Of a DNA stretch of 16,514 nucleotides, positions 6,863-16,514 are shown piece after piece (position 1 is the stretch's first letter; every line of letters starts with the position of its first letter). Source of the stretch: an uncultured Bacteroides sp. GTDB taxonomy: Bacteria > Bacteroidota > Bacteroidia > Bacteroidales > UBA11471. The stretch spans positions 1-16,514 of the forward strand of contig CAJLYN010000025.1 of NCBI GenBank assembly GCA_905210875.1, given 5' to 3'. The translations under genes and the position numbers were made by a program. Under the pieces are notes generated by a model. The model ran no database searches. It was not told the origin of the DNA and saw nothing but the letters and a program-made list of their open reading frames with translations.

Positions 6863-7342
6863 ATGAAATTTCAAACAATCAAAGATGTGGAAGATTCTGG
6901 ATTCACCGGGTTTATCTCCATAGAGAATCTCCAAAACGGCACAAGTATGATACCCTCTTGCAGCGGAGTATACATGGTAATAAGAGCCGAGGAAACCGTA
7001 CCGCAGTTTTTAACAAAAGGGACCGGCGGATTTTTTAAAAAGCAAGATCCCAATGTCGGCATAGACGTGTTACAGGACAACTGGGTCGATAACAGTTGTG
7101 TGCTTTATATCGGTCAGAGCAGATATCTGCGTGAAAGAATACGGCAATATATTCATTTTGGGCAAGGGAAACCCATCGGACATAAGGGAGGACGCTACAT
7201 CTGGCAACTGAATGATGCCAAACAGCTGCTCATCTGCTGGAAAGAGACACCCGAAGGCAATCACCAAGAGACAGAAAGTCTCTTGATACAGGAATTCAGA
7301 AGCATATACGGCAAGCGCCCGTTTGCCAATCTGGTAGGGTGA
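6863..7342 (+). CDS. Small stand-alone GIY-YIG-like nuclease domain protein
   Basis: A 159-residue protein with the ordered signature of a GIY-YIG endonuclease domain. A GVY motif (35-37, SGVYMVI) is followed by an unusually long insertion, then VLYIGQS with YIG at 82-84. Arg87 and Arg90 follow (SRYLRERIRQYI), then a His-containing stretch (HFGQG, HKGG). A Glu-bearing helix (ETESLLIQEF, Glu136 or Glu138 as the catalytic metal ligand) leads to a final segment ending PFANLVG, where the Asn is often conserved. No extra DNA-binding domain is present. GIY-YIG domains cut DNA in repair (UvrC), homing and restriction contexts; this small form could be any of these or a non-canonical relative. It is the last gene of the WYL-led unit, 65 nt ahead of a strong terminator. 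The motif-level call is good; activity and target are unknown. Confidence 0.72.
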   Translation: MKFQTIKDVEDSGFTGFISIENLQNGTSMIPSCSGVYMVIRAEETVPQFLTKGTGGFFKKQDPNVGIDVLQDNWVDNSCVLYIGQSRYLRERIRQYIHFGQGKPIGHKGGRYIWQLNDAKQLLICWKETPEGNHQETESLLIQEFRSIYGKRPFANLVG

Positions 7343-7586
7343 TTCTCTCCCTGCCATGGAATAGGCCAATCTAATCTTTTCCTAAATCAAAAATTGTTGT
7401 TTTCCTGCCATGCCGATACATATCGGCATGGCTTTTTCTGTGCCGGCCAACTCACTCACACCTCCACCCGGGCCATTTTAAGCATTTCCCGGAAAAATAT
7501 TCCCGCTATACAGACCTTCTCTTCGGCTCTTGACTCGACAAAAAAGAGTTATCCATTTTCCGGGTCTCTTTTTTACAGCCATTTAT
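7343..7586. other. Intergenic stretch between the GIY-YIG-like gene and the pectinesterase promoter
   Basis: No credible gene. It holds the terminator at 7407-7437 and a second, weaker hairpin: AAAAAAGAG (7540-7548) with CTCTTTTTT (7566-7574), 9 bp with a 17-nt loop. This could be a back-up terminator in either direction. A 93-codon frame at 7394-7675 runs through the terminator and promoter and is not a gene. Confidence 0.6.
7407..7437 (+). terminator. Intrinsic terminator of the WYL-led cassette
   Basis: An 11-bp perfect stem, GCCATGCCGAT (7407-7417) with ATCGGCATGGC (7422-7432), has a 4-nt loop ACAT followed by T5. It ends the transcription unit that begins near 4320. Confidence 0.92.
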
Positions 7587-7617
7587 TTTGTTTAAAAGAA
7601 GTGAAGTCTTATATTTG
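7587..7617 (+). promoter_or_regulatory. Promoter of the pectinesterase gene
   Basis: TTTG at 7587-7590, a 19-bp spacer and TATATTTG at 7610-7617 match the Bacteroidota consensus. The predicted start near 7624 gives a leader of about 65 nt before the ATG at 7689. Confidence 0.78.
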
Positions 7618-7688
7618 TAGACGAAAGACTATACATGAAGGGAAACATTATCAGAAAATCATGTTTCACCTATAACTTATTTATTACC

Positions 7689-10600
7689 ATGAAAAAAACT
7701 ACACTACTCTTGGCGTTTTTCGCCATGGCTGTGGCATGGTGCATACCTCGGAGCACTCATGCCGAAGATCAGACAACCATTGCTGAATGGGCATTTGACA
7801 CAAACTCAACAGTTCCCGAGGATCAAATAATTCAGGCTGCCACGGGTACAGGTACCCTCTCTTTCTATTCGAGTGATGCCTCTGCCTCTGTAACCCCTGA
7901 TGGAACCGCGTACGGAACCATTAAGTTTACCTCACCTGTCAATAACGACATGACAGAGACATCTTGTTTGGATAAGGCCAACCACGACAACTACATGCAA
8001 GTAGAGTTTTCAACAACAGGACTGGCCAACCCCATGTTCTCTCTGAACATTGCCCAAGACCCCAATGCCACTCTTTTTGTCGTTACCTCGGTCGACAACG
8101 GTGAGACATGGACTTTGGCCCAAAAAACAACGCAAACGATGGCCTGGCATCAAGCCGAATTATTTGATATAGAATTGAGCAACACTGCCAACAGCGAAAA
8201 AGTCATCGTGCGCCTTCTGAAAGGAGCCTCGGTATCAAACGATGCCCGGCTCAAAGGCATCTCCATCAAAGCCGGTGAATATGTGGCAGAGCCTGAACCC
8301 GAAGAACCTGCCCCTTCGTCGAACGAAATGATTGCCACATGGCCGTTTGCCGAAGGTACTGCCGGGCAGACTGCCACTCTTAACGACGAGAGTCTGTTTG
8401 CCCTCAACTCTGTTACGCTGGGCAGCAACCTGTCGTTTGTCGGTGCAAGAACCGACGGCGGTCTTACATTTACCCGCATAGAACCGGCAGGCAAAGCTTC
8501 ATCGGCCGACGACAACAACGTTCTTTCTTTCAATATCACACCGCAAAAGGGTGTAACCTTCACCCCTACGTTAGTTACTCTTGACGGATATCGTTACGGC
8601 ACAAACGGCGGCACCATCAATATTGTCTTGAAAACTGCCGACGGGCAAAGTGCGGCCCTATTGACTGGTGGCTCTTTCAAACGCCAAGGGACCGACCCGG
8701 CACCCTCTTCGTTCGAATTCCCCGTCTCGGGTATCAGCACCGACAAAGAGGTATCACTGAATATCTACGTATACAGTCTTGATAAAGGGAAACAAGTCGG
8801 GGTAAAGGATGTTGTCATCAGCGGCACCTACGAAGGAACACCCGAAGAAGTTCCTACATACACGTTATCAACCGCAACGGTACCGGCCGAAGGGGGTATT
8901 GTGGCTCAAAATCCAGTAGGAGAGATTTTCAATGAAGGAACACCCATCACGCTGACTGCCACTGAGAACTTCGGATACAACTTCATAAATTGGACCGACG
9001 CCAATGGCAATGAAATATCAAAAGACCCCTCATTCACATACACGGTAAATGCCAACAGTGCACTGACCGCCAATTTCGAAGCCGTCAACACATTTGCACT
9101 TAACCTCTCTTTTGTAGGAGGTGCCAATGACTATATGGTAAGCCTCTCGCCCGCCCCGACCATCGTCGACGGTAACATGATGTATGAAGAAGGTACCAAT
9201 GTCATGCTTACAGCATCGAGCAATCCAATTCTCACATTTACCCATTGGAGTACAGGAGAAACATCAAGTGAACTGGCTGTGAAAATGACCGAAGACATAA
9301 CCCTTACCGCCAACTACGATGCTGTCGATTATATTGTAGGTTGGGATTTCTACAATCCTGGTAAGGAAGGACGTCCGGCCGACTTCGCATCGGAAGACAA
9401 TGCGGCATCGAGCCTCATCCTGCGTAATGCCGACGGTGCAGTAGTAGGCTGGCTCGACAAGTCGCAAATGGCCGCCGGCGGTTATGAAGGTCGTCCTGCT
9501 GCTGTCAACTGGCAGGCATTGACCAACAAATATTACTACCAGACCAGTTTCAATGCAGCGGCATTTACCGACATACAAGTAACTTCGTCGATGCTCTACA
9601 ACTACAACGCCCACAAAGTGCAACAAGTAGAATATTCACTGAACGGTACCGACTGGACACTTATGGGGACTATCGACTTGGGCGATGCCGCCAAGGTCTG
9701 GACGACTGAAACATTCTCACTCCCGGCCGAAGCCAATAACCAGGAACTTGTATATGTACGCTGGATTCCCGATTATAACTCATCTATTGTAGGAACAACG
9801 TCAAACAATGATGGTACTGCCATTTCAGGTATTTTCATTACCGGAACCTCAGCCTATGTATACGACCCCGAGGCTCCCGTACTGGTTTCGCAGGTTCCGG
9901 CCGAAGGAGCTGACAACGCTTCCATCGCCGGTAAAATCGTCCTCACATTCGACAAGAAAGTGAAAATTACCGACGGCGCCACCGCCACCATCGGAGAGAA
10001 AACCGTTGCTCTGAGTGCCACCGGTAAAACGGTAACGGCCGAATACAGCGCGCTCGAATACAGCCAGGACTACACCTTCACCCTCCCGGCAGGTGCCGTA
10101 GCCAACCTCAGCGACGTTGCCACGACCGAAGCCATCACCATCAACTTCACGACCAAGACTCGCCCGATGGTAGAGAAGGGACAGTTTGACTTTGTCGTTC
10201 CTACCGATGGAACTTTTGAAGAAGCTCTTGCGGCTGCATCGGCTCGTGCCGATAAGAATGTACGTTTCCGTATCTTCGTAAAAAAAGGTTCTTACCTGCT
10301 TAAAGGAGACGCCGGTGCAACGGTTGTGGGCTCTGACGGAAAGACCTATCCCAAACCTACCACCTCGCTCAATACGCCCAACATCTCCATCATCGGTGAA
10401 GATCGTGAATCTACCATTTTCTACAATGAAGCAGATTCCGTCATTGAAGGATTGGGCAAATGCCAACTCCTCGCCTTCGGTTCGTCGATGACCAATACCT
10501 ACATGCAAGACATCACCCTGAAAAACGGCATGCCATATGAAAAAGGCCGCGCCGCTGCTCTCGAAGATGAAGGGGACAAGAACATCTTCAAAAACGTGAC

Positions 10601-11531
10601 CCTCTTCGGCGGACAAGATACCTACCTCTCAGACAATGAAAATGGACGCTTCTATTTCGAAGGCGGTACCCTGCAAGGCTACACCGACTTCCTCTGCGGT
10701 AAAGGCGACGTATTCTATAACGATGTCGACCTGATTATCCGCCGCTCGGGCAGTGTCATCACCGCACCTTCGAGACCCAAGAAATATGGGTATGTCTTTG
10801 TCGATTGCACCATAAAGGCCGAGAAAGACGAATACGACACCGGCTATGCCCTCGGCCGTCCTTGGGGTAGCGGAACACCTCGAGCCATCTTCATCAACAC
10901 CACGATGATTGCATTGCCCAGTGCTGCCGGATGGACCGAAATGAGTGGCGGATACCCGGCCCTCTTCGCCGAGTACAACAGCATGACCGAGAACGGTACG
11001 GCCATCAACCTCAACGACCGCAAAACGACGTTCGGCGACGGTTATCCCAATGATCCCATACTCACGGCTGCCGAAGCTGCCGAATACACCGTCGAGAATG
11101 TGATGGGCGGCGATGATGATTGGGATCCGACCTATTACACCGAACAGGCTACCGTTCCCACCCTCAGTGCCAGCGAATATGTACTTTCTTGGGAAGAGAG
11201 CAATTATGTATTCTGCTACGCTATCTGCAAAAACGGCAAAGTCATTGCTTTCACCACCGAAAACAGCTACACCATCGAATCGCCTAAAAACGGTGATGTG
11301 TACACGGTGCGTGCCGCCAACGAAATGGGTGGTCTGAGCCAGGCTTCGAACGAATATGTGGTAAGCGGTGTTTCGGGTATAGAGCAGGCCGAAAAGGCTG
11401 CAACGCCGGTATCGACCGAAATCTATACCTCGACCGGTGTACGCGTAACAGCTCCGGTACAAGGCGTTACCATCAAACGCACGCTCATGGACGACGGCTC
11501 GATTGTCATCACCAAAGAGATTACCAAATAA
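7689..11531 (+). CDS. Secreted multi-domain pectinesterase (CE8) with N-terminal beta-sandwich modules
   Basis: A 1280-residue exported protein. I chose the ATG at 7689 because it opens a signal peptide (MKKTTLLLAFF, cleavage near Ala25); an in-frame ATG at 7635 would add 18 residues before it. Modules in order: two beta-sandwich-like domains (about 26-197 and 214-380), joined by a PEPEEPAPSS linker; two InlB-B/bacterial-repeat units (about 391-463 and 464-547, each ending in a TANF/TANY motif); a third sandwich-like domain (about 548-722); a Big_5/SbsA-type Ig domain (about 729-825); and the CE8 parallel beta-helix (about 834-1100). Catalytic features are Gln976-Asp977 (GGQDTYL), Asp1000 (TDFLCG) and Arg1057/Trp1059 (LGRPW). 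CE8 enzymes remove methyl esters from pectin homogalacturonan. Where plant enzymes have QAVAL, this has RAAAL (Arg954). The last 50 residues resemble Bacteroidales C-terminal modules. It is flanked by its own promoter and terminator, so probably monocistronic. Confidence 0.9.
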   Translation: MKKTTLLLAFFAMAVAWCIPRSTHAEDQTTIAEWAFDTNSTVPEDQIIQAATGTGTLSFYSSDASASVTPDGTAYGTIKFTSPVNNDMTETSCLDKANHDNYMQVEFSTTGLANPMFSLNIAQDPNATLFVVTSVDNGETWTLAQKTTQTMAWHQAELFDIELSNTANSEKVIVRLLKGASVSNDARLKGISIKAGEYVAEPEPEEPAPSSNEMIATWPFAEGTAGQTATLNDESLFALNSVTLGSNLSFVGARTDGGLTFTRIEPAGKASSADDNNVLSFNITPQKGVTFTPTLVTLDGYRYGTNGGTINIVLKTADGQSAALLTGGSFKRQGTDPAPSSFEFPVSGISTDKEVSLNIYVYSLDKGKQVGVKDVVISGTYEGTPEEVPTYTLSTATVPAEGGIVAQNPVGEIFNEGTPITLTATENFGYNFINWTDANGNEISKDPSFTYTVNANSALTANFEAVNTFALNLSFVGGANDYMVSLSPAPTIVDGNMMYEEGTNVMLTASSNPILTFTHWSTGETSSELAVKMTEDITLTANYDAVDYIVGWDFYNPGKEGRPADFASEDNAASSLILRNADGAVVGWLDKSQMAAGGYEGRPAAVNWQALTNKYYYQTSFNAAAFTDIQVTSSMLYNYNAHKVQQVEYSLNGTDWTLMGTIDLGDAAKVWTTETFSLPAEANNQELVYVRWIPDYNSSIVGTTSNNDGTAISGIFITGTSAYVYDPEAPVLVSQVPAEGADNASIAGKIVLTFDKKVKITDGATATIGEKTVALSATGKTVTAEYSALEYSQDYTFTLPAGAVANLSDVATTEAITINFTTKTRPMVEKGQFDFVVPTDGTFEEALAAASARADKNVRFRIFVKKGSYLLKGDAGATVVGSDGKTYPKPTTSLNTPNISIIGEDRESTIFYNEADSVIEGLGKCQLLAFGSSMTNTYMQDITLKNGMPYEKGRAAALEDEGDKNIFKNVTLFGGQDTYLSDNENGRFYFEGGTLQGYTDFLCGKGDVFYNDVDLIIRRSGSVITAPSRPKKYGYVFVDCTIKAEKDEYDTGYALGRPWGSGTPRAIFINTTMIALPSAAGWTEMSGGYPALFAEYNSMTENGTAINLNDRKTTFGDGYPNDPILTAAEAAEYTVENVMGGDDDWDPTYYTEQATVPTLSASEYVLSWEESNYVFCYAICKNGKVIAFTTENSYTIESPKNGDVYTVRAANEMGGLSQASNEYVVSGVSGIEQAEKAATPVSTEIYTSTGVRVTAPVQGVTIKRTLMDDGSIVITKEITK

Positions 11532-11550
11532 TCGAGACCTTTCTACATAT

Positions 11551-11583
11551 AAAAAGGGCGGGAAATGATTTCCCGTCCTTTTT
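11551..11583. terminator. Bidirectional terminator between convergent genes
   Basis: A 15-bp stem with one G-T pair, AAAAAGGGCGGGAAA (11551-11565) with TTTCCCGTCCTTTTT (11569-11583), has loop TGA. The A tract on the left and T tract on the right let it serve both the pectinesterase (+) and the decarboxylase-like gene (-). Confidence 0.88.
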
Positions 11584-11631
11584 GTTTTGCCCCACATTTG
11601 AGAAAGAGGCTTTTCCTGTTCCAGCGCTTTT

Positions 11632-12483
11632 TTATGGATGGGCCGTAGCATCGGTAATAGCCTGCAAAGCTTTCAAGGCCGCAGGGAACCCGACATAAGG
11701 CAGACATTGCAACACGGCGGCAACAAGAGTAGCAGGTGTGGTACCGAGCTTCACATTAGCCTGCGCGTGCGAATACAGCTGTGCATCGGCTCCAATGGTA
11801 GTAAGGATACAATAGATAAGCAATTCTCGCATCTCTACACTCAATCCACCCCGGGTATAAATGTCGCCAAAGGCATACTCGGTCAGGAAACGGGCCACAT
11901 CGCGTCCCATACTGTCGGGTACCCCTTCCATCTTACGGGCAATTTCATCACCGTATAACGGATATTGAATGGCATGGCCCTTTTCATAACGCTCGTCTTC
12001 GGCCGTCGTAGCTTGCGCCTCTAAAGGCAAAGCGATGCCTTTTTCCTTAAAGACTTCATTGATAGTCGCTATGGCATTCAGCGTTTTGGGAAAACCTATG
12101 AAAGGAGCACACTGGTATATGGCTTCACGCAACTGCACCGGCGATACCCCCACCCGCAGAGCTGCCGCAGCATGAGCTTTAAGTTGCGGCAGAGTCTGCA
12201 TGGTGGCCAATGTAGTACAAGTTATAAGTTCACGGGTCGGTTTGTCGAGGTCTCCTACATAGAAAACTTCTCCGAAAATAAACTTTTGGAGAATATCCAT
12301 AAACTCGGGGTCGGTGCCTTCACCCGTCAAAGCCTCACCTCCGAAGAGTGAGGTATAGGTCTCTTTACAACGTTCTATTCGGTCCATATCATTTTCGTTT
12401 TTCTGGGCGGCAGCCGGTAGCATCATCGCCAACAGCACAGCCGTACATATTTCTTTTTTCAATTTCATAATCTGATTTTTCAT
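11632..12483 (-). CDS. Exported tandem carboxymuconolactone decarboxylase (CMD/AhpD-like) family protein
   Basis: A 283-residue protein with a signal peptide (KLKKEICTAVLLAMMLPAAA, cleavage near Ala26). It may start at the first Met or at Met6 (12468), both compatible with export. Two CMD repeats follow. Repeat 1 (about 60-145) has TRELITCTTLATM, a LKAHAAAALRVGVSP helix and APFIGFPKTLNA. Repeat 2 (about 195-278) has the matching MRELLIYCILTTIGA, YSHAQANVKLGTTP and LPYVGFPAALKA. The pattern matches PcaC-like CMD domains. No AhpD-type CxxC pair is evident, which argues against a peroxidase-partner role. Protocatechuate catabolism is unlikely, as no pathway genes are visible and the protein is exported. 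It lies 140 nt downstream of the cupin gene on the same strand, and no promoter match was found in the gap, so the pair is probably an operon. Substrate unknown. Confidence 0.85.
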   Translation of the reverse strand: MKNQIMKLKKEICTAVLLAMMLPAAAQKNENDMDRIERCKETYTSLFGGEALTGEGTDPEFMDILQKFIFGEVFYVGDLDKPTRELITCTTLATMQTLPQLKAHAAAALRVGVSPVQLREAIYQCAPFIGFPKTLNAIATINEVFKEKGIALPLEAQATTAEDERYEKGHAIQYPLYGDEIARKMEGVPDSMGRDVARFLTEYAFGDIYTRGGLSVEMRELLIYCILTTIGADAQLYSHAQANVKLGTTPATLVAAVLQCLPYVGFPAALKALQAITDATAHP

Positions 12484-12623
12484 ATATACATTTCTTCATC
12501 ACCCGGCCATTATAATCCCCCCGACTCACAGGCAGAACGGGAAAATATCTCTCGTCTGCCTACAACCCGACAGAGAGAATATTCCTATCCAAGCAACGGA
12601 GCTATGATGTCCGAGATATCTGA

Positions 12624-13133
12624 CTATTTTACGGCCTCAGCATAGGCTTTGTCGTCGACCGGTTCAAGCCAGGTATTTTTATTGCTCTGCGGGTTACACT
12701 CGATAGCCAGGTGCGAGAACCAGCTGTCGGGTGCAGCGCCATGCCAATGCTCAACGTTCGGGGCTATCTCCACCACATCGCCGGGCATGAGCCGACAGGC
12801 TTCTTTTCCACGTTCCTGATAATACCCCACACCCCCAACGGCAATCAATATCTGACCACCCGTGTGGCTATGCCAGTTGTTACGGCAACCCGGTTCAAAC
12901 GTTACATTGGCAACCGGCACATTCAACTCTTTCATCGAGGTAAGCGGAGCCAACCACGATTTACCAGAAAAATATTGCTGGTAAGCTACGTTTTCATTTC
13001 CTGTCGGGAATACACTTATTTCCGGCACTTCGCAATTTTGTGATACGTCTTTCATATTCTGTGCATTTAAATGAGTAGATAAAAAGGCCATGGTAACCAA
13101 TGGCATAACTTTGAAAAATTTTACGATTCGCAT
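12624..13133 (-). CDS. Exported cupin-domain protein
   Basis: A 169-residue protein. I chose the ATG at 13131-13133 because it opens a signal peptide (MRIVKFFKV, cleavage near Ala24 before QNMK); a longer frame would start at 13184, inside the likely promoter. One cupin barrel fills the rest. Motif 1 is PGCRNNWHSHTGGQ, giving His88, His90 and Gln94 where many cupins have Glu. Motif 2 is PGDVVEIAPNVEHWHG, giving His129. These are consistent with a single metal site. Such small cupins are often paired with, or fused to, CMD domains, as with the neighbouring gene. Proposed roles in the literature range from lyase to dioxygenase to redox stress, and the sequence does not decide. It diverges from the GH2 gene, sharing a 274-bp intergenic region. 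Confidence 0.87.
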   Translation of the reverse strand: MRIVKFFKVMPLVTMAFLSTHLNAQNMKDVSQNCEVPEISVFPTGNENVAYQQYFSGKSWLAPLTSMKELNVPVANVTFEPGCRNNWHSHTGGQILIAVGGVGYYQERGKEACRLMPGDVVEIAPNVEHWHGAAPDSWFSHLAIECNPQSNKNTWLEPVDDKAYAEAVK

Positions 13134-13181
13134 ATTGGGCTGTATTAAAAATGGATTACACTCGAACTTGATGGTACGTTG

Positions 13182-13189
13182 CAAAAGTA
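13182..13189 (-). promoter_or_regulatory. Probable -7 element for the cupin-CMD operon
   Basis: Read on the minus strand this is TACTTTTG, matching TAnnTTTG, about 48 nt before the cupin ATG. No TTTG or TTG lies at the standard distance upstream on that strand, so the promoter is either weak or activator-dependent. Confidence 0.5.
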
Positions 13190-13343
13190 ATTACTCATTA
13201 TCATATCTTTTGTATATAAATCAACGATATACCTACCTCTATTACCGATTGCCGCAGCCGTTCACGCCACCGGGGAAACACTCACGACGCAAATATTTCC
13301 AACCCGGGAACAGAGTGAAGTGGCGTACATTGACAAAAAAACG

Positions 13344-13351
13344 TATCTTTG
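13344..13351 (+). promoter_or_regulatory. Probable -7 element for the GH2 beta-galactosidase gene
   Basis: TATCTTTG matches TAnnTTTG and lies 56 nt before the ATG at 13408. No -33 TTTG is found at 19-21 bp. A small bulged hairpin, TTTGCCTT with AAGGGCAAA (about 13348-13369), begins at the box and would fall partly in the leader. Confidence 0.55.
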
Positions 13352-13392
13352 CCTTGTTCAAGGGCAAAAGCACCCATATGTTTGAACCTTAA

Positions 13393-16509
<3,117 letters not shown>

Positions 16510-16514
16510 CTCAG

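Noticed and set aside
4075..7437. Integrative element at tRNA-His with att sites
   Set aside because: I found no second copy of the tRNA 3' end before 7.7 kb and no integrase or recombinase gene; only the position is suggestive.

Overview
The window looks like a chromosomal segment from a Bacteroidales bacterium (phylum Bacteroidota). The support is the Bacteroidota-type promoter signature (TTTG, about 19-20 bp, then TAnnTTTG) ahead of several genes, the lack of strong Shine-Dalgarno sequences, and the protein families present: a DUF4369-type N-terminus fused to a TlpA-like thioredoxin lipoprotein, a WYL regulator, a multi-domain secreted pectinesterase and a large secreted GH2 beta-galactosidase. 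Base composition appears close to 50% GC in the conserved genes and visibly more AT-rich around 6.2-7.3 kb. I cannot fix the genus from sequence alone.

Layout. (1) 1-581: 3' part of ffh (SRP GTPase, M domain) with a strong intrinsic terminator. (2) 822-3997: a tight + strand operon of a thioredoxin-like lipoprotein, folD (one-carbon metabolism) and a CapA-like metallophosphatase, from a well-formed promoter. (3) 4014-4186: a tRNA-His gene with its own promoter and terminator. (4) 4281-7437: a cassette directly downstream of the tRNA, with a WYL-domain regulator, a 321-residue single-pass membrane protein of unknown family overlapping it by 8 nt, two short ORFs sharing an ATGA overlap, and a small GIY-YIG-like protein, closed by a terminator. 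This is the least explained part of the window. (5) 7587-11583: a 1280-residue secreted pectinesterase (CE8) with a long array of adhesive/beta-sandwich modules. (6) 11632-13133, minus strand: an exported cupin followed by an exported double-domain carboxymuconolactone decarboxylase-like protein. (7) 13344-16509: a secreted GH2 beta-galactosidase, divergent from the cupin.

How it fits together. The left third is housekeeping (protein targeting, folate metabolism, tRNA). The right half is a small set of secreted or periplasmic carbohydrate-active enzymes consistent with a plant-glycan (pectin/galactan) diet, but no SusC/SusD pair or dedicated sensor is visible, so it is not a canonical polysaccharide utilisation locus within this window. 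The middle cassette is an apparently co-transcribed accessory unit led by its own WYL regulator, whose promoter lies within nested inverted repeats. It is the best candidate for an undescribed system, but nothing in the sequence establishes its function. No insertion sequence, integrase, CRISPR array or duplicated tRNA end was seen.
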